DNA of 64,000 nucleotides from positions 124,001-188,000 of the forward strand of contig NZ_QJSP01000009.1 in NCBI RefSeq assembly GCF_003217475.1, given 5' to 3'. The notes under the pieces were generated by a model that did no database searches, was not told the DNA's origin, and saw only the letters and a program-made list of their open reading frames with translations. This document shows, piece by piece, positions 16,083 through 24,865 of the stretch. The stretch's first letter is position 1; each line of letters opens with the position of its first letter. Source of the DNA: Williamsia limnetica. Lineage in GTDB: Bacteria; Actinomycetota; Actinomycetes; Mycobacteriales; Mycobacteriaceae. The translations under genes and the position numbers were made by a program.

Positions 16083-17305
16083 ATCCTTTCCGCACCTTCG
16101 TACTTGCCCGATCCATCTGCTGGGCAGGGAATGCGGTCACCCTGGTCGCGTTGCCCTTGTTCGTCTACCAGCAGGGTGGGTCAGCGCTCCTGACCGGGGT
16201 GGCGTTCGCGGTCGAGTCGATGCCCTATCTGCTGTTCGGGCTTTTTGCCGGCGCAACGGCCGATCGATTCGATCGCAAGAGAATCCTGGTGGTGTCGCAG
16301 ATTCTCAGCGCGGTCATCCTGTCGACGATCCCGCTCGCAGCTGTCACGGGGATCGCCTCGATTGCCCATGTGCTGGTGGTGGGGTTTGCGGTCTCCACGT
16401 TGTTCGTCTACTACGATGCGGCAACCTTCGGAGTGGTGCCCGCGCTTGTCGGCCGTGACGGCATAGCCGATGCCACAGCCCTTTTGGTCACGACAGGAAC
16501 CGTCATAGGAATCGCGGGACCCTTGCTGGGTGGTATCGCCGCTTCGGCCTTGAGCCCGGCCGGCGCCATCGCGATCGACGCGGGCTGTTACGTCGTCGCG
16601 GCGCTGATCACCGCTACGGTCGCTGTACCTGCGAGTACCGGGGCAGCGGACGCCGACCGGCGAGTGTGGCAACAGATCTCCGAAGGCCTGCAGTACATCT
16701 GGCGCCAGCCGGTGATCAGGATGCTGACTCTGGTCGGAATCGGGGTGAGCATGGCCAATGGGGTCGTGGTCGGGCTGATGGTGGTGGTTGGTGTCCGGCG
16801 GCTCGGACTCGACGACGGTGATGCACGCCTGGGTGCGCTCTACGCGGCGACTGCGCTCGGAGCCTTCCTGATCAGTCTCGTCAGTGCACATATCCAGCGG
16901 CGCATGGGCACCGGGAAGATCACGCTCGTCGGGATAGGAGTGGCTGCGAGTGCGATGCTGGTGTGGGCGCACACCACGTCCTTTGCAGCATCCTTGCTGA
17001 TCCTTGTCGCATACCAGGCCGCCAACACGATGGTCGTGGTCAACGGGATCGTTGTGCGGCAATCGATCACCCCGGATCATCTGCAGTCCCGGGTGAACAC
17101 GACAGCCCGGATGATCGCCATGGGCGGCACCCCGTTCGGTGCCACACTCGGTGGAGCGGTCGCCGAGGTGGCCGGTGCCGGCGTGGCACTGTCGATAGGC
17201 GCAGCGGCACTCGTGCTGGCGGTCGCCGGCGGCCTGCACGCCGGCGTGGGGCGCTTACCGTTGCTCGCCGAGCTCTCGGCGGGCGCCCACGGCAAAGGCG
17301 AGTAA
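16079..17305 (+). CDS. MFS exporter (MFS_3 type)
   Basis: 408 residues, start codon overlapping the YcaO stop. About twelve hydrophobic helices are visible. The loop GATADRFDRKRILVVSQ near residues 58-74 is the MFS signature region. The overall pattern fits the MFS_3/EntS-like group that exports enterobactin and other natural products. As the last gene of the plus-strand RiPP operon it most likely secretes the finished peptide, complementing the importer at 8623-12371. Its last 51 bases overlap the convergent SagB-type gene. Confidence 0.9.
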   Translation: MNPFRTFVLARSICWAGNAVTLVALPLFVYQQGGSALLTGVAFAVESMPYLLFGLFAGATADRFDRKRILVVSQILSAVILSTIPLAAVTGIASIAHVLVVGFAVSTLFVYYDAATFGVVPALVGRDGIADATALLVTTGTVIGIAGPLLGGIAASALSPAGAIAIDAGCYVVAALITATVAVPASTGAADADRRVWQQISEGLQYIWRQPVIRMLTLVGIGVSMANGVVVGLMVVVGVRRLGLDDGDARLGALYAATALGAFLISLVSAHIQRRMGTGKITLVGIGVAASAMLVWAHTTSFAASLLILVAYQAANTMVVVNGIVVRQSITPDHLQSRVNTTARMIAMGGTPFGATLGGAVAEVAGAGVALSIGAAALVLAVAGGLHAGVGRLPLLAELSAGAHGKGE

Positions 17306-17998
17306 GGGAATCTGGGTGTCGTCCAGCGACAGGACGTCGGCGACTCGATCGTCGTAGAAGCCGGAGATCGCGCAGCAGGAGAGTTCGAGGGCCTCACCCA
17401 CCAGATAGAGGTGTGCTGCAGCCACCCCGGCGTCGACATGCACTGTCCGATAGTGTCTCTCGGAGTACTTCACCAGCGTCGCGGTCATTTCTCCGGCGAG
17501 GACGAGGCACACCGAGGCGCGTTGCGCGAACTCGGCTTGCACGAGGCACTCACCGAAAGCGGTGCGGATGTCGCCCGTCCTACGCTGAATGAGCCGGTGC
17601 CGGGCCGGGTCGAACGTGTAGATGGCCGAAGCGATGTCGTCGATGGGTTCCAACGCCACGACGTGGACTGTCATCGAGTTCAGGCCACCCGCGCTCGGAT
17701 GGATATCGAGGGTGTGTGCTGTTCGCTCGCCGGTGGTCACCGTGCGTTGCGGCCCCAGGGCCCATCGCAACAAGGTGGACAACTCGAGATGTCGGAGCGA
17801 GCCGAAGACGTACCGTGAACGACGCTCCAGCAGTGCCCGGCCCAGGGGAAGCGTCGGTTCATCACCGGGCGCCCTGAGAGATACCGATCCGGTGCTGTCG
17901 CTCAGGGCTGTCGACATGCTGGGATCAGGGGCGTTGTCAGAGAGCGCCTGGTGTATCCGCTGTACACGATCGATTCGCGAAGAGAACTGCGTGGTCAT
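17255..17998 (-). CDS. SagB-type nitroreductase-fold dehydrogenase (azoline oxidase)
   Basis: 247 residues. LLERRSRYVFGS (57-67), a helix LSTLLRWALG, and PSAGGLNSMTVHVVAL (101-116), then IYTFDPARHRLI, are the defining run of SagB-type dehydrogenases. These FMN enzymes oxidise azolines to aromatic azoles in thiazole/oxazole-modified peptides. It is convergent with the exporter, overlapping it by 51 bases, and is read from its own promoter, which carries a Fur-family box. So ring oxidation seems to be under the same metal control but on a separate transcript. Confidence 0.85.
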   Translation of the reverse strand: MTTQFSSRIDRVQRIHQALSDNAPDPSMSTALSDSTGSVSLRAPGDEPTLPLGRALLERRSRYVFGSLRHLELSTLLRWALGPQRTVTTGERTAHTLDIHPSAGGLNSMTVHVVALEPIDDIASAIYTFDPARHRLIQRRTGDIRTAFGECLVQAEFAQRASVCLVLAGEMTATLVKYSERHYRTVHVDAGVAAAHLYLVGEALELSCCAISGFYDDRVADVLSLDDTQIPLLAFAVGARRELGEQR

Positions 17999-18011
17999 CT
18001 CGGAAGTATAA

Positions 18012-18026
18012 CGACAATCATTGTCG
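18012..18026. promoter_or_regulatory. Perfect Fur-family (Zur-like) 7-1-7 box before the SagB-type gene
   Basis: CGACAAT-C-ATTGTCG is a perfect inverted repeat 14 bases upstream of the start at 17998. An adjoining GATAATGGTT (from 18026) resembles half of the box at 11388, so two repressor dimers may bind side by side. Confidence 0.72.
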
Positions 18027-18230
18027 ATAATGGTTCGTCGAGGTCGTTGGTCGACGCGAAGTGGCGCCTCTCTCGAGAACTTTCGGTGCGCGCATCGTCA
18101 ACGATCCATGCGCGGATGTGCAAGTATCCCAGGTCACATTTATCCATGCTGGTCACAGTAGGCAAAACGTGAGAATGCCTGACCAGACCGCCGCAGGCGA
18201 GTCGGCCTGGCACCAGACGATAGGACAATC

Positions 18231-19721
18231 ATGACCGCAGTACAGGATTCGTTGATCGCAGGCGGGGGTCTGCCGGACGAAACCCCCACTGAACTCTTCG
18301 TCGCCGGCACATGGCGGCAGTCGTCCGACGGGTCGAGCTTCACCGACCTGAACCCGGCGACAGAAGAAGTGCTGGCAGAGGTGTCGGCCGCCACTGCATC
18401 CGACGTGGATGAAGCAGTCCGCGCTGCACGCGCCCAGCTCGGCGGAGAGTGGGGGTCGATGCCCGGCGTGATGCGCGGGAAGATCCTGAACAAGGTGGCT
18501 GACCTCATCGAGCGGGACGCCGATGCGCTGGCCACCCTTGAATCACTCGACATCGGTAAGCCTCTCGGACAGCCGGCGATGCTCGACATCCCGAACGCCG
18601 CGGCAACGTTCCGACACTTCGCCGGCTGGGCCGACAAGATCACCGGCCAGACGATCCCGACCGCAGGGTATTTCGGCCAGCAGACGCACTCTTACACGGT
18701 GCGTGAGCCGGTCGGTGTCATCGGCGCGATCGTCCCGTGGAACACCCCGCTGATGATCGCGGCGTGGAAGCTCGCGCCCGCACTGGCAGCGGGCAACACA
18801 GTGGTCGTGAAGCCGTCTGAGGATGCGCCGCTGTCGATCCTGCACCTGGCGAAGCTGTTGCAGGAGTCAGGTATTCCCGACGGTGTGGTCAGTGTTGTAC
18901 CCGGGCTGGGTGATGTGGCCGGCGATGCTCTGGTCAGGCACCCCGATGTCGACAAGATCAGTTTCACCGGCAGTCCGCGGGTGGGCAGGCTCATCGCCAA
19001 GATCGCCGCCGACACGTTCAAACGCACCACCCTGGAACTCGGTGGCAAATCGCCGCAGATCATTCTCGCCGACGCCGACGTGGAGGCCGCCATCAACGGG
19101 ACGGCGATGGGGTTGTTCTTCAACCAGGGCGAGGTGTGCGCTGCGGGCACCCGCGTACTGGTCCATCGCTCGCTGTATTCGCAGGTGGTCGACGGCCTCG
19201 CCGCCGCAGCGTCGGCGCAGGTCCTCGGCGACCCCCGCGAGGCGGCGACCACGATGGGGGCACTGGTCAACGCCAAGCAACGTGATTCGGTACTCGCCTA
19301 CATCGAGGCGGGTAAACGCGATGGCGCCCGGGTGGTTGCGGGTGGTCACAGGCATGGCGACAAAGGCTTCTTCGTCCAACCCACGATCTTCGCCGATGCG
19401 AGCAATGACATGACCATCGCACGCGAAGAGATCTTCGGTCCCGTGGGCACCGTCATCCCGTTCGATGACGTGGATGAGGCGATCCGTATTGCCAACGACA
19501 CCGAGTACGGACTCGCAGCCAGCATCTGGACGCGCGATGTGTCGTACGCCCACAGACTCGCCGCACAGGTCCGCGCGGGGGCGGTCTGGGTCAACGGTTG
19601 GGCGGCGATTGATCCAGCTCTGCCCTGGGGCGGAATGAAATCAAGCGGCACCGGCCGGGAACTCGGCTGGGCCGGTATCGAAGCGAACACCGAAGAAAAA
19701 GTTGTCACCGTCGTCCTGTGA
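18231..19721 (+). CDS. NAD(P)-dependent aldehyde dehydrogenase
   Basis: 496 residues, normal for the family. Catalytic C303 is in NQGEVCAAGTR and general-base E269 in TLELGGKSPQ; the cofactor segment FTGSPRVGRLI is also present. It oxidises an aldehyde to the acid in the cytosol. The alcohol dehydrogenase gene follows after 28 bases, so the pair probably converts an alcohol to an acid in two steps. An AraC-type regulator is encoded beyond that gene, and the phenylacetate genes come next. A phenylethanol or phenylacetaldehyde substrate is tempting but unproven. Confidence 0.93.
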   Translation: MTAVQDSLIAGGGLPDETPTELFVAGTWRQSSDGSSFTDLNPATEEVLAEVSAATASDVDEAVRAARAQLGGEWGSMPGVMRGKILNKVADLIERDADALATLESLDIGKPLGQPAMLDIPNAAATFRHFAGWADKITGQTIPTAGYFGQQTHSYTVREPVGVIGAIVPWNTPLMIAAWKLAPALAAGNTVVVKPSEDAPLSILHLAKLLQESGIPDGVVSVVPGLGDVAGDALVRHPDVDKISFTGSPRVGRLIAKIAADTFKRTTLELGGKSPQIILADADVEAAINGTAMGLFFNQGEVCAAGTRVLVHRSLYSQVVDGLAAAASAQVLGDPREAATTMGALVNAKQRDSVLAYIEAGKRDGARVVAGGHRHGDKGFFVQPTIFADASNDMTIAREEIFGPVGTVIPFDDVDEAIRIANDTEYGLAASIWTRDVSYAHRLAAQVRAGAVWVNGWAAIDPALPWGGMKSSGTGRELGWAGIEANTEEKVVTVVL

Positions 19722-19749
19722 CGACCGGAACTGTAGATAGGGAGTAGAT

Positions 19750-20862
19750 ATGAAGACTCAGGCAGCGGTGCTCTGGGAGCCCGGACAAGACTGGCAGATA
19801 GAGGAACTGATCCTGGACGATCCGAAATACGGCGAGGTGAAGGTCGAGCTCGCCGCCTCCGGTTTGTGCCACTCCGACGAACACGTCCGCGATGGCAGTG
19901 TGCCGGTGGGTCTCTTGCCGTTCATCGGTGGCCACGAAGGAGCGGGTGTCGTCACACAGATCGGTCCCGGCGTGACCAGCCTCGAGGTCGGCGACCACGT
20001 ATCGCTGGCCTTCATTCCTGCGTGCGGCCGGTGCCGCGAGTGCGCCAACGGGCAGTCCAGCATCTGTGATCTCGGTGCTCATCTGCTCGAGGGCTACCAG
20101 GTGTCCGATGGCACGGCGAGACACCACGTTCGCGGGAAGGACGCTGGAATCCAGTGTCTGCTCGGAACATTCGCACCGCACACAGTTGTGAATGAAGCGT
20201 CCTGCGTAAAGATCACCAAAGACATTCCGCTCGACAAGGCCGCTCTGGTCGGCTGCGGTGTCACCACCGGTTGGGGTTCGTCGGTCTACGCAGCGGGTGT
20301 CGGTGCGGGTGAGACAGTGGTGATCCTGGGAATGGGCGGTATCGGCTGCGGTGCTGTGCAGGGCGCAGCGCTCGCGGGCGCCCGGCACGTGGTCGTCGTC
20401 GACCCGTCGTCGTTCAAACGGGAGCAGGCCAAGATCTTCGGTGCGACGCACACGGCGGCGGACATCGATGAGGCGCTGATCCTGGTGAACGAGCTGACCT
20501 GGGGTCACCTTGCCGACAAGGTCCTGATCACTGTTGATGTCGCGCGTGGAGAGCTCATCGCGCCTGCGATGAGCCTGGTGGCGAAGGGCGGTGTGTGCGT
20601 ACAGGTCTCGGTCGGCAACGTTGCCGACATCGATACGAAGTTGAGCCTGTTCGATCTGACGGCGATGCGTAAAACGCTCAAGGGCGCCTGGTTCGGCAAT
20701 GCCAACATCCGTTTCGACATCCCGCACTTGCTGCGGCTGTACATGGAGGGCCAGCTCAAGCTGGACGAAATGATCACCCGTGAGTACACCCTCGACCAGG
20801 TCAACGACGGATACGAGGCCATGCGGCGGGCCGAAAATGTCCGCGGACTGATCCGCTACTGA
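19750..20862 (+). CDS. NDMA-dependent (mycofactocin-linked) zinc alcohol dehydrogenase
   Basis: 370 residues of the MDR family. Catalytic zinc ligands are C40-H41 and H62-E63 (GLCHSDEH, GGHEGAG). Structural zinc uses C92, C95, C98 and C106 (ACGRCRECANGQSSIC). The NAD fold is GMGGIGCGAVQGA. The N-terminus MKTQAAVLWEPGQDWQIEEL and overall length match the Rxyl_3153-type subgroup, which holds its NAD tightly and passes electrons to mycofactocin (or NDMA in vitro). No mycofactocin genes are in the window. It oxidises an alcohol to the aldehyde handled by the gene before it. Confidence 0.88.
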   Translation: MKTQAAVLWEPGQDWQIEELILDDPKYGEVKVELAASGLCHSDEHVRDGSVPVGLLPFIGGHEGAGVVTQIGPGVTSLEVGDHVSLAFIPACGRCRECANGQSSICDLGAHLLEGYQVSDGTARHHVRGKDAGIQCLLGTFAPHTVVNEASCVKITKDIPLDKAALVGCGVTTGWGSSVYAAGVGAGETVVILGMGGIGCGAVQGAALAGARHVVVVDPSSFKREQAKIFGATHTAADIDEALILVNELTWGHLADKVLITVDVARGELIAPAMSLVAKGGVCVQVSVGNVADIDTKLSLFDLTAMRKTLKGAWFGNANIRFDIPHLLRLYMEGQLKLDEMITREYTLDQVNDGYEAMRRAENVRGLIRY

Positions 20863-20880
20863 CATACCGGTACCGACGAT

Positions 20881-20911
20881 TCGCCCTCCTTCCGTTGCGT
20901 AGGGAGGGCGA
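20881..20911. terminator. Hairpin terminator after the dehydrogenase pair
   Basis: Arms TCGCCCTCC (20881-20889) and GGAGGGCGA (20903-20911) pair perfectly around a 13-base loop. It lies 18 bases after the alcohol dehydrogenase stop and before the convergent AraC gene, so it may serve both. The following sequence (TTCGTCG) is only weakly T-rich. Confidence 0.55.
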
Positions 20912-20935
20912 TTCGTCGCCGGCCCGCGAGCGCGC

Positions 20936-21901
20936 TCAGGCCTCGCGATAATGGCGCGGCGACACGCCGTACGTCTGTTTGAAGAGCCGAGAGAAGTGCG
21001 AAGCGTCAACCAGGCCATTGGTGGCGCAGATCGAGCCCACACTGCGGTGGCTCTGTGTCCGGTCGGCAAGATCGCGTCTACATCGTTCGAGCCGACGTTG
21101 CCGGATGAAGCCTGCCACCGACAGCCCATCGTAGGCGAAGAGTTTCTGCAGGTAGCGCACCGATACGTGATGGTGGGATGCGACCGCGGTTGGGCACAGG
21201 GTGGGGTCCCCGAGATGCGCCTCGATGTACGCGCGGGCGCTGAGGAGCACTGTCTGTCCGGATCCCAACGCGTCGACAGGCGCCGACGACCTGACCACCG
21301 CGCTCACGATGTCGGCGACCGCATCTTCGATCAGCGGCGTTGCCGCACTCGACCCTTGATGGTTCGAGCGTAACGACAACAAGAGCGGGCCCAGCAGAGC
21401 GCCCGCCCCTGTGGTGGTGGTGATGGTCCTTGCGGTGGCGTCCGTCAGTTCCCGGTCGGCGACGCGCAGCGCCTGGCGCGGGATGACGGCGACGAGCATG
21501 TCGAATGAATCGGTCAGGTGCAAACCGTATTCGACGCTGGTGTCGTAGATCGCCAGATCACCCGGAGCGAGCGTGGCATGCCGACCATTCTGCTGTACGG
21601 TGCTGTGGCCATGCAGTTGCAGTCCCACCTTGATGACGCCCGGGTCCGCGCGGCGGATGGTGGCCACCGAGCGACGGACATGTGAACAGTCACCGAGAAC
21701 CTCAGCCAGTTGGAGATCACCGACGGTGATCGAGCTCAACGCCCCCGAGAAGTCGCCTGGCCGGTGGTCGGGTGAGGCGTCGAGAGGTACGAACGCCGAC
21801 GAAATCGCTTCGCGCCATTCATCGAAACCCACCCGATCATGGGGCGGGGCGGTCGTGATCCCGTCAGGGGTCACCTGGTCGATCGATTCCGACTGCGGCA
21901 T
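20936..21901 (-). CDS. AraC family regulator with AraC-binding-like N-domain
   Basis: 321 residues. The C-terminal 100 residues form the double helix-turn-helix: AYIEAHLGDPTLCPTAVASH, SVRYLQKLFAYDG, and SICATNGLVDASHFSRLFKQTYGVSPRHYRE. The N-terminal part (DLAIYDTSVEYGLHLTDSFDMLVAVIPR) is the ligand-binding domain shared with regulators of aromatic and aliphatic acid or alcohol catabolism. It is convergent with the dehydrogenase pair and 8 bases before the end of paaK on the same strand. It may activate the dehydrogenases; a link to paaK transcription is possible. Confidence 0.88.
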   Translation of the reverse strand: MPQSESIDQVTPDGITTAPPHDRVGFDEWREAISSAFVPLDASPDHRPGDFSGALSSITVGDLQLAEVLGDCSHVRRSVATIRRADPGVIKVGLQLHGHSTVQQNGRHATLAPGDLAIYDTSVEYGLHLTDSFDMLVAVIPRQALRVADRELTDATARTITTTTGAGALLGPLLLSLRSNHQGSSAATPLIEDAVADIVSAVVRSSAPVDALGSGQTVLLSARAYIEAHLGDPTLCPTAVASHHHVSVRYLQKLFAYDGLSVAGFIRQRRLERCRRDLADRTQSHRSVGSICATNGLVDASHFSRLFKQTYGVSPRHYREA

Positions 21902-21909
21902 ACGGCTCC

Positions 21910-23223
21910 TCAGATCTTGGGCCTCTTGTCGATCAGGCGTTTGGCTTTACCGACGGAGCGTTCGATGCCTTCCGGGCCGACGATGTCCACAGTGACCGTG
22001 ACGCCTATCCGGTTCTTGATCAAGGTCTGTAGCGCCATCGACGCGGCGGCATGCTGGTCCGAGAGCACCCCGGGCCGGGCCTCGACCTTCACGATGAGGT
22101 TGTCCATCCGCCCGGCGCGTTCGAGCACACACTGGAACTGTGGTGAGAGCGCAGGAACGGTCAGGATCAGCTCTTCGATCTGGGTGGGGAAGAGGTTCAC
22201 CCCACGCAGGATGATCATGTCGTCGGTGCGGCCGGTGACTTTCTTCATTCGCCGCATGGTGCGCGCGGTGCCCGGTAGCAGACGGGTCAGGTCCTTGGTC
22301 CGGTAACGGATGATCGGCATGGCTTCTTTGGACAGCGAGGTGAACACGAGCTCACCCTCCTCGCCGTCGGGGAGGACCGCACCGGTCTCCGGGTCGATGA
22401 TCTCCGGGTAGAAATGATCCTCCCAGATGTGTAGGCCGTCCTTGGTTTCGACACATTCCATCGCCACCCCCGGGCCCATCACCTCCGACAGGCCATAGAT
22501 GTCGACCGCGTCCATGTTCAGCGAGGTCTCGATCTCCTTGCGCATCTCCTCGGTCCAGGGCTCGGCCCCGAAGACCCCGGTCCGCAGTGATGTCGTGGCC
22601 GGGTCGATGCCTTTCTTGATCATCGCGTCGACGATGGTGAGCATGTAGGACGGTGTCACCATGATCGCGTCGGGTTCGAAATCCTCGATGAGCTGGATCT
22701 GGCGGTCGGTCATCCCCCCGGACATCGGGATCACCGTGCAGCCGAGCCGTTCGGCGCCGTAGTGCGCGCCGAGTCCGCCGGTGAACAGGCCGTAGCCGTA
22801 GGCCACGTGCACCTTGTCGGCCGGGCGGACCCCGGCCGCCCGAAGGCTGCGTGCGACCAGGTCGGCCCAGTTGCTGATGTCGTTCGATGTGTAGCCGACC
22901 ACGGTGGGCCGCCCGGTGGTGCCGGACGATGCGTGGATTCGGGAGACCTTGTCCTGCGGCACCGCGAGCATCCCGAACGGGTAGTTTTCCCGCAGGTCGG
23001 CCTTCGCCGTGAACGGGAAACCAGCGAGGTCGCTGAGATCCTTGAGATCGGTGGGGTGCACGCCGGCGGCGTCGAACGCCGTCCGGTAGTGCGGCACGTT
23101 GTCGTAGGCGTGCTTCAGCGACCACTGCAGGCGCTGCAGCTGGAGTGTGGATATCCGGTCCCGCGTTGCGAATTCGATGTCGTCGCCGGGTGCGGTCGGA
23201 GTATTCGAGAGGACGCTGGTCAT
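21910..23223 (-). CDS. paaK: Phenylacetate-CoA ligase
   Basis: 437 residues from the ATG at 23223; longer upstream frames are not conserved in type. The AMP-binding motif is SSGTTGRPTVVGYT, with YGLSEVMGPGVAMEC and RGVNLFPTQIEELI as further family hallmarks. It activates phenylacetate with ATP and CoA in the cytosol, the entry step of the pathway. It is the last gene of the paaA-B-C-D-E-K operon, 29 bases after paaE. In many species paaK stands elsewhere, so this order is typical of actinobacterial clusters. Confidence 0.95.
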   Translation of the reverse strand: MTSVLSNTPTAPGDDIEFATRDRISTLQLQRLQWSLKHAYDNVPHYRTAFDAAGVHPTDLKDLSDLAGFPFTAKADLRENYPFGMLAVPQDKVSRIHASSGTTGRPTVVGYTSNDISNWADLVARSLRAAGVRPADKVHVAYGYGLFTGGLGAHYGAERLGCTVIPMSGGMTDRQIQLIEDFEPDAIMVTPSYMLTIVDAMIKKGIDPATTSLRTGVFGAEPWTEEMRKEIETSLNMDAVDIYGLSEVMGPGVAMECVETKDGLHIWEDHFYPEIIDPETGAVLPDGEEGELVFTSLSKEAMPIIRYRTKDLTRLLPGTARTMRRMKKVTGRTDDMIILRGVNLFPTQIEELILTVPALSPQFQCVLERAGRMDNLIVKVEARPGVLSDQHAAASMALQTLIKNRIGVTVTVDIVGPEGIERSVGKAKRLIDKRPKI

Positions 23224-23252
23224 GGGTTTCTCCAGTGGTGGTGCGTAAGGTG

Positions 23253-24353
23253 TCAGGCGTCGAAATCGACGGTGACGGTGTCGCTGACGGGGTAGGTCTG
23301 GCAGGTGAGTACGAAGCCGGAATCGACCTCGGAATCCTCGAGGGCGTAGTTGCGACGCATGTCGACCTCGCCGCCGGTGACCTTGGCGCGGCAGGTCCCG
23401 CACACGCCGCCTTTGCAGGCGAACGGAAGATCGGACCGGAGTTGTTCTCCGGCATCGAGAATGGACTCGTCCCGGGGGAGGGTTCCGCTGACCGCTCGAC
23501 CGTCGAGGGTGATCGTCACCTCGCTGCTCGGCCCGGTGATCCCGGGTTCACGATGCTTCTCGAGAGGTGGGGGCACGTCGTCGACGTAGAACAGCTCGTG
23601 GTGGACCGCGCTCTTGGGGACGCCGAGGTCGGCGAGGACGTCCTGCGCGTCGTTCACCATTCCAAATGGTCCGCATAACCAGAAGTCGTCGATGTCGGCG
23701 ATGGGGACGAGGGTGTCGAGGATCGCGCGCAGGCGCTGCGCATCGAGGCGGCCGCTGAACAGTTCGACTTCTCGAGGTTCGCGGGACAGCACGTGGATCA
23801 CGTCGAAGCGGGAGCCGTACTCGTCTTTGAGGTCGGCGATGTCTTCGGAGAACATCACCGAGCGGCTGCGGCGATTGCCGTACAGCAGGGTCACCTCCGC
23901 TTCCGGGTTGGCGAGCATAGAACCGGCGATGGAGAGCATAGGCGTGATGCCTGACCCGGCAGCGATGAGGACATGCCGGCCACCCGCGTCGGGATCGGCG
24001 ACGAAGTTTCCCGTGGGCCCTTGCACGTCGACGCGGTCGCCCGGCTGCACCTCGTGGACGAGCCAGGACGAGAACAGCCCGTCGGTGACCTCCCGGACAC
24101 CGACCCGGGGCGGGCTGCCGACCGGTGCGCAGATCGAGTACGAGCGGCGGTGCTCCACACCGTCGACCGTGCGGCTGAGTGTCAGTGACTGGCCGGCGCC
24201 GAAGACGAACTCGTCCGCGAGAGCGTCCGGGACGTCGAATCGCACGGCGACCGCGTCGTCGCAGAGCGGTTCGACGTCGGCGACGGTCAACGTGTGAAAC
24301 GGCTTGGTGCGTTTGCTCGTCGGGGAGACTGCCGGCTCGGCGGTGGCTGTCAT
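23253..24353 (-). CDS. paaE: Phenylacetyl-CoA 1,2-epoxidase reductase subunit
   Basis: 366 residues. FAD-binding RRSYSICAPVG is near residue 70, the NAD pocket is HVLIAAGSGITPMLSIAGSM, and the C-terminal plant-type [2Fe-2S] domain has CKGGVCGTCRAKVTGG with a fourth Cys in LTCQTYP. It passes electrons from NAD(P)H to the diiron PaaA. The gene follows paaD with one base between them. Confidence 0.95.
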   Translation of the reverse strand: MTATAEPAVSPTSKRTKPFHTLTVADVEPLCDDAVAVRFDVPDALADEFVFGAGQSLTLSRTVDGVEHRRSYSICAPVGSPPRVGVREVTDGLFSSWLVHEVQPGDRVDVQGPTGNFVADPDAGGRHVLIAAGSGITPMLSIAGSMLANPEAEVTLLYGNRRSRSVMFSEDIADLKDEYGSRFDVIHVLSREPREVELFSGRLDAQRLRAILDTLVPIADIDDFWLCGPFGMVNDAQDVLADLGVPKSAVHHELFYVDDVPPPLEKHREPGITGPSSEVTITLDGRAVSGTLPRDESILDAGEQLRSDLPFACKGGVCGTCRAKVTGGEVDMRRNYALEDSEVDSGFVLTCQTYPVSDTVTVDFDA

Positions 24354-24354
24354 G

Positions 24355-24864
24355 TCAGATTTCCTTCACGTGATCGAACGGTTCGAGGCAATCGAGACAG
24401 TGGTATTGGGCTTTGCACAGTGTCGCGCCGAACTCCGACTTCAGATGTGTGTTCCGTGAGCCGCATCGCGGGCAGTCAATGACGCGGGGCGTAGCGGTCA
24501 AGGTCAGCGGTACCGGGCCCGACGATCGGGTGGGTGCTGGTCCGGGCAGCGAGTAACCCGTGTCGGACAGTTTCCGGCGGCCTTCGTCGGAGATCCAGTC
24601 GGAACTCCAGGCCGGCGACAACCGCGTCACGATCTCAACACGCGAATAGCCGTGGTCGAGCAGCTTGTGCTCGATGTCGTCGCGCATCGTCGCCATGGCC
24701 GGGCAGCCCGAATACGTGGGGGTGATCGTCACGACCACGCCGCCGTCGTCGGTCACTTCGACATCGCGTAGCACTCCGAGGTCGTCCAGGGTCAGCAGCG
24801 GCATCTCCGGGTCGAGGACCGAGGCCGCAATCGTACGCGGAGAGGTCATGTGCGCTGTCGTCAC
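24355..24864 (-). CDS. paaD: Epoxidase assembly protein PaaD
   Basis: 169 residues, GTG start at 24864 (ATG at 24849 is the alternative). The N-terminal DUF59/MIP18-like domain contains ITPTYSGCPAMATMRDDIE. The C-terminal domain has CPRCGSRNTHLKSEFGATLC and CLDC, a four-cysteine metal site. PaaD is needed for maturation of the epoxidase, probably for cluster delivery. It is tightly packed between paaC and paaE. Confidence 0.93.
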   Translation of the reverse strand: MTTAHMTSPRTIAASVLDPEMPLLTLDDLGVLRDVEVTDDGGVVVTITPTYSGCPAMATMRDDIEHKLLDHGYSRVEIVTRLSPAWSSDWISDEGRRKLSDTGYSLPGPAPTRSSGPVPLTLTATPRVIDCPRCGSRNTHLKSEFGATLCKAQYHCLDCLEPFDHVKEI

Positions 24865-24865
24865 G

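Noticed and set aside
19705-21129. 474-codon minus-strand open frame
   Set aside because: Antisense to the zinc alcohol dehydrogenase, whose metal ligands and cofactor motif are intact.
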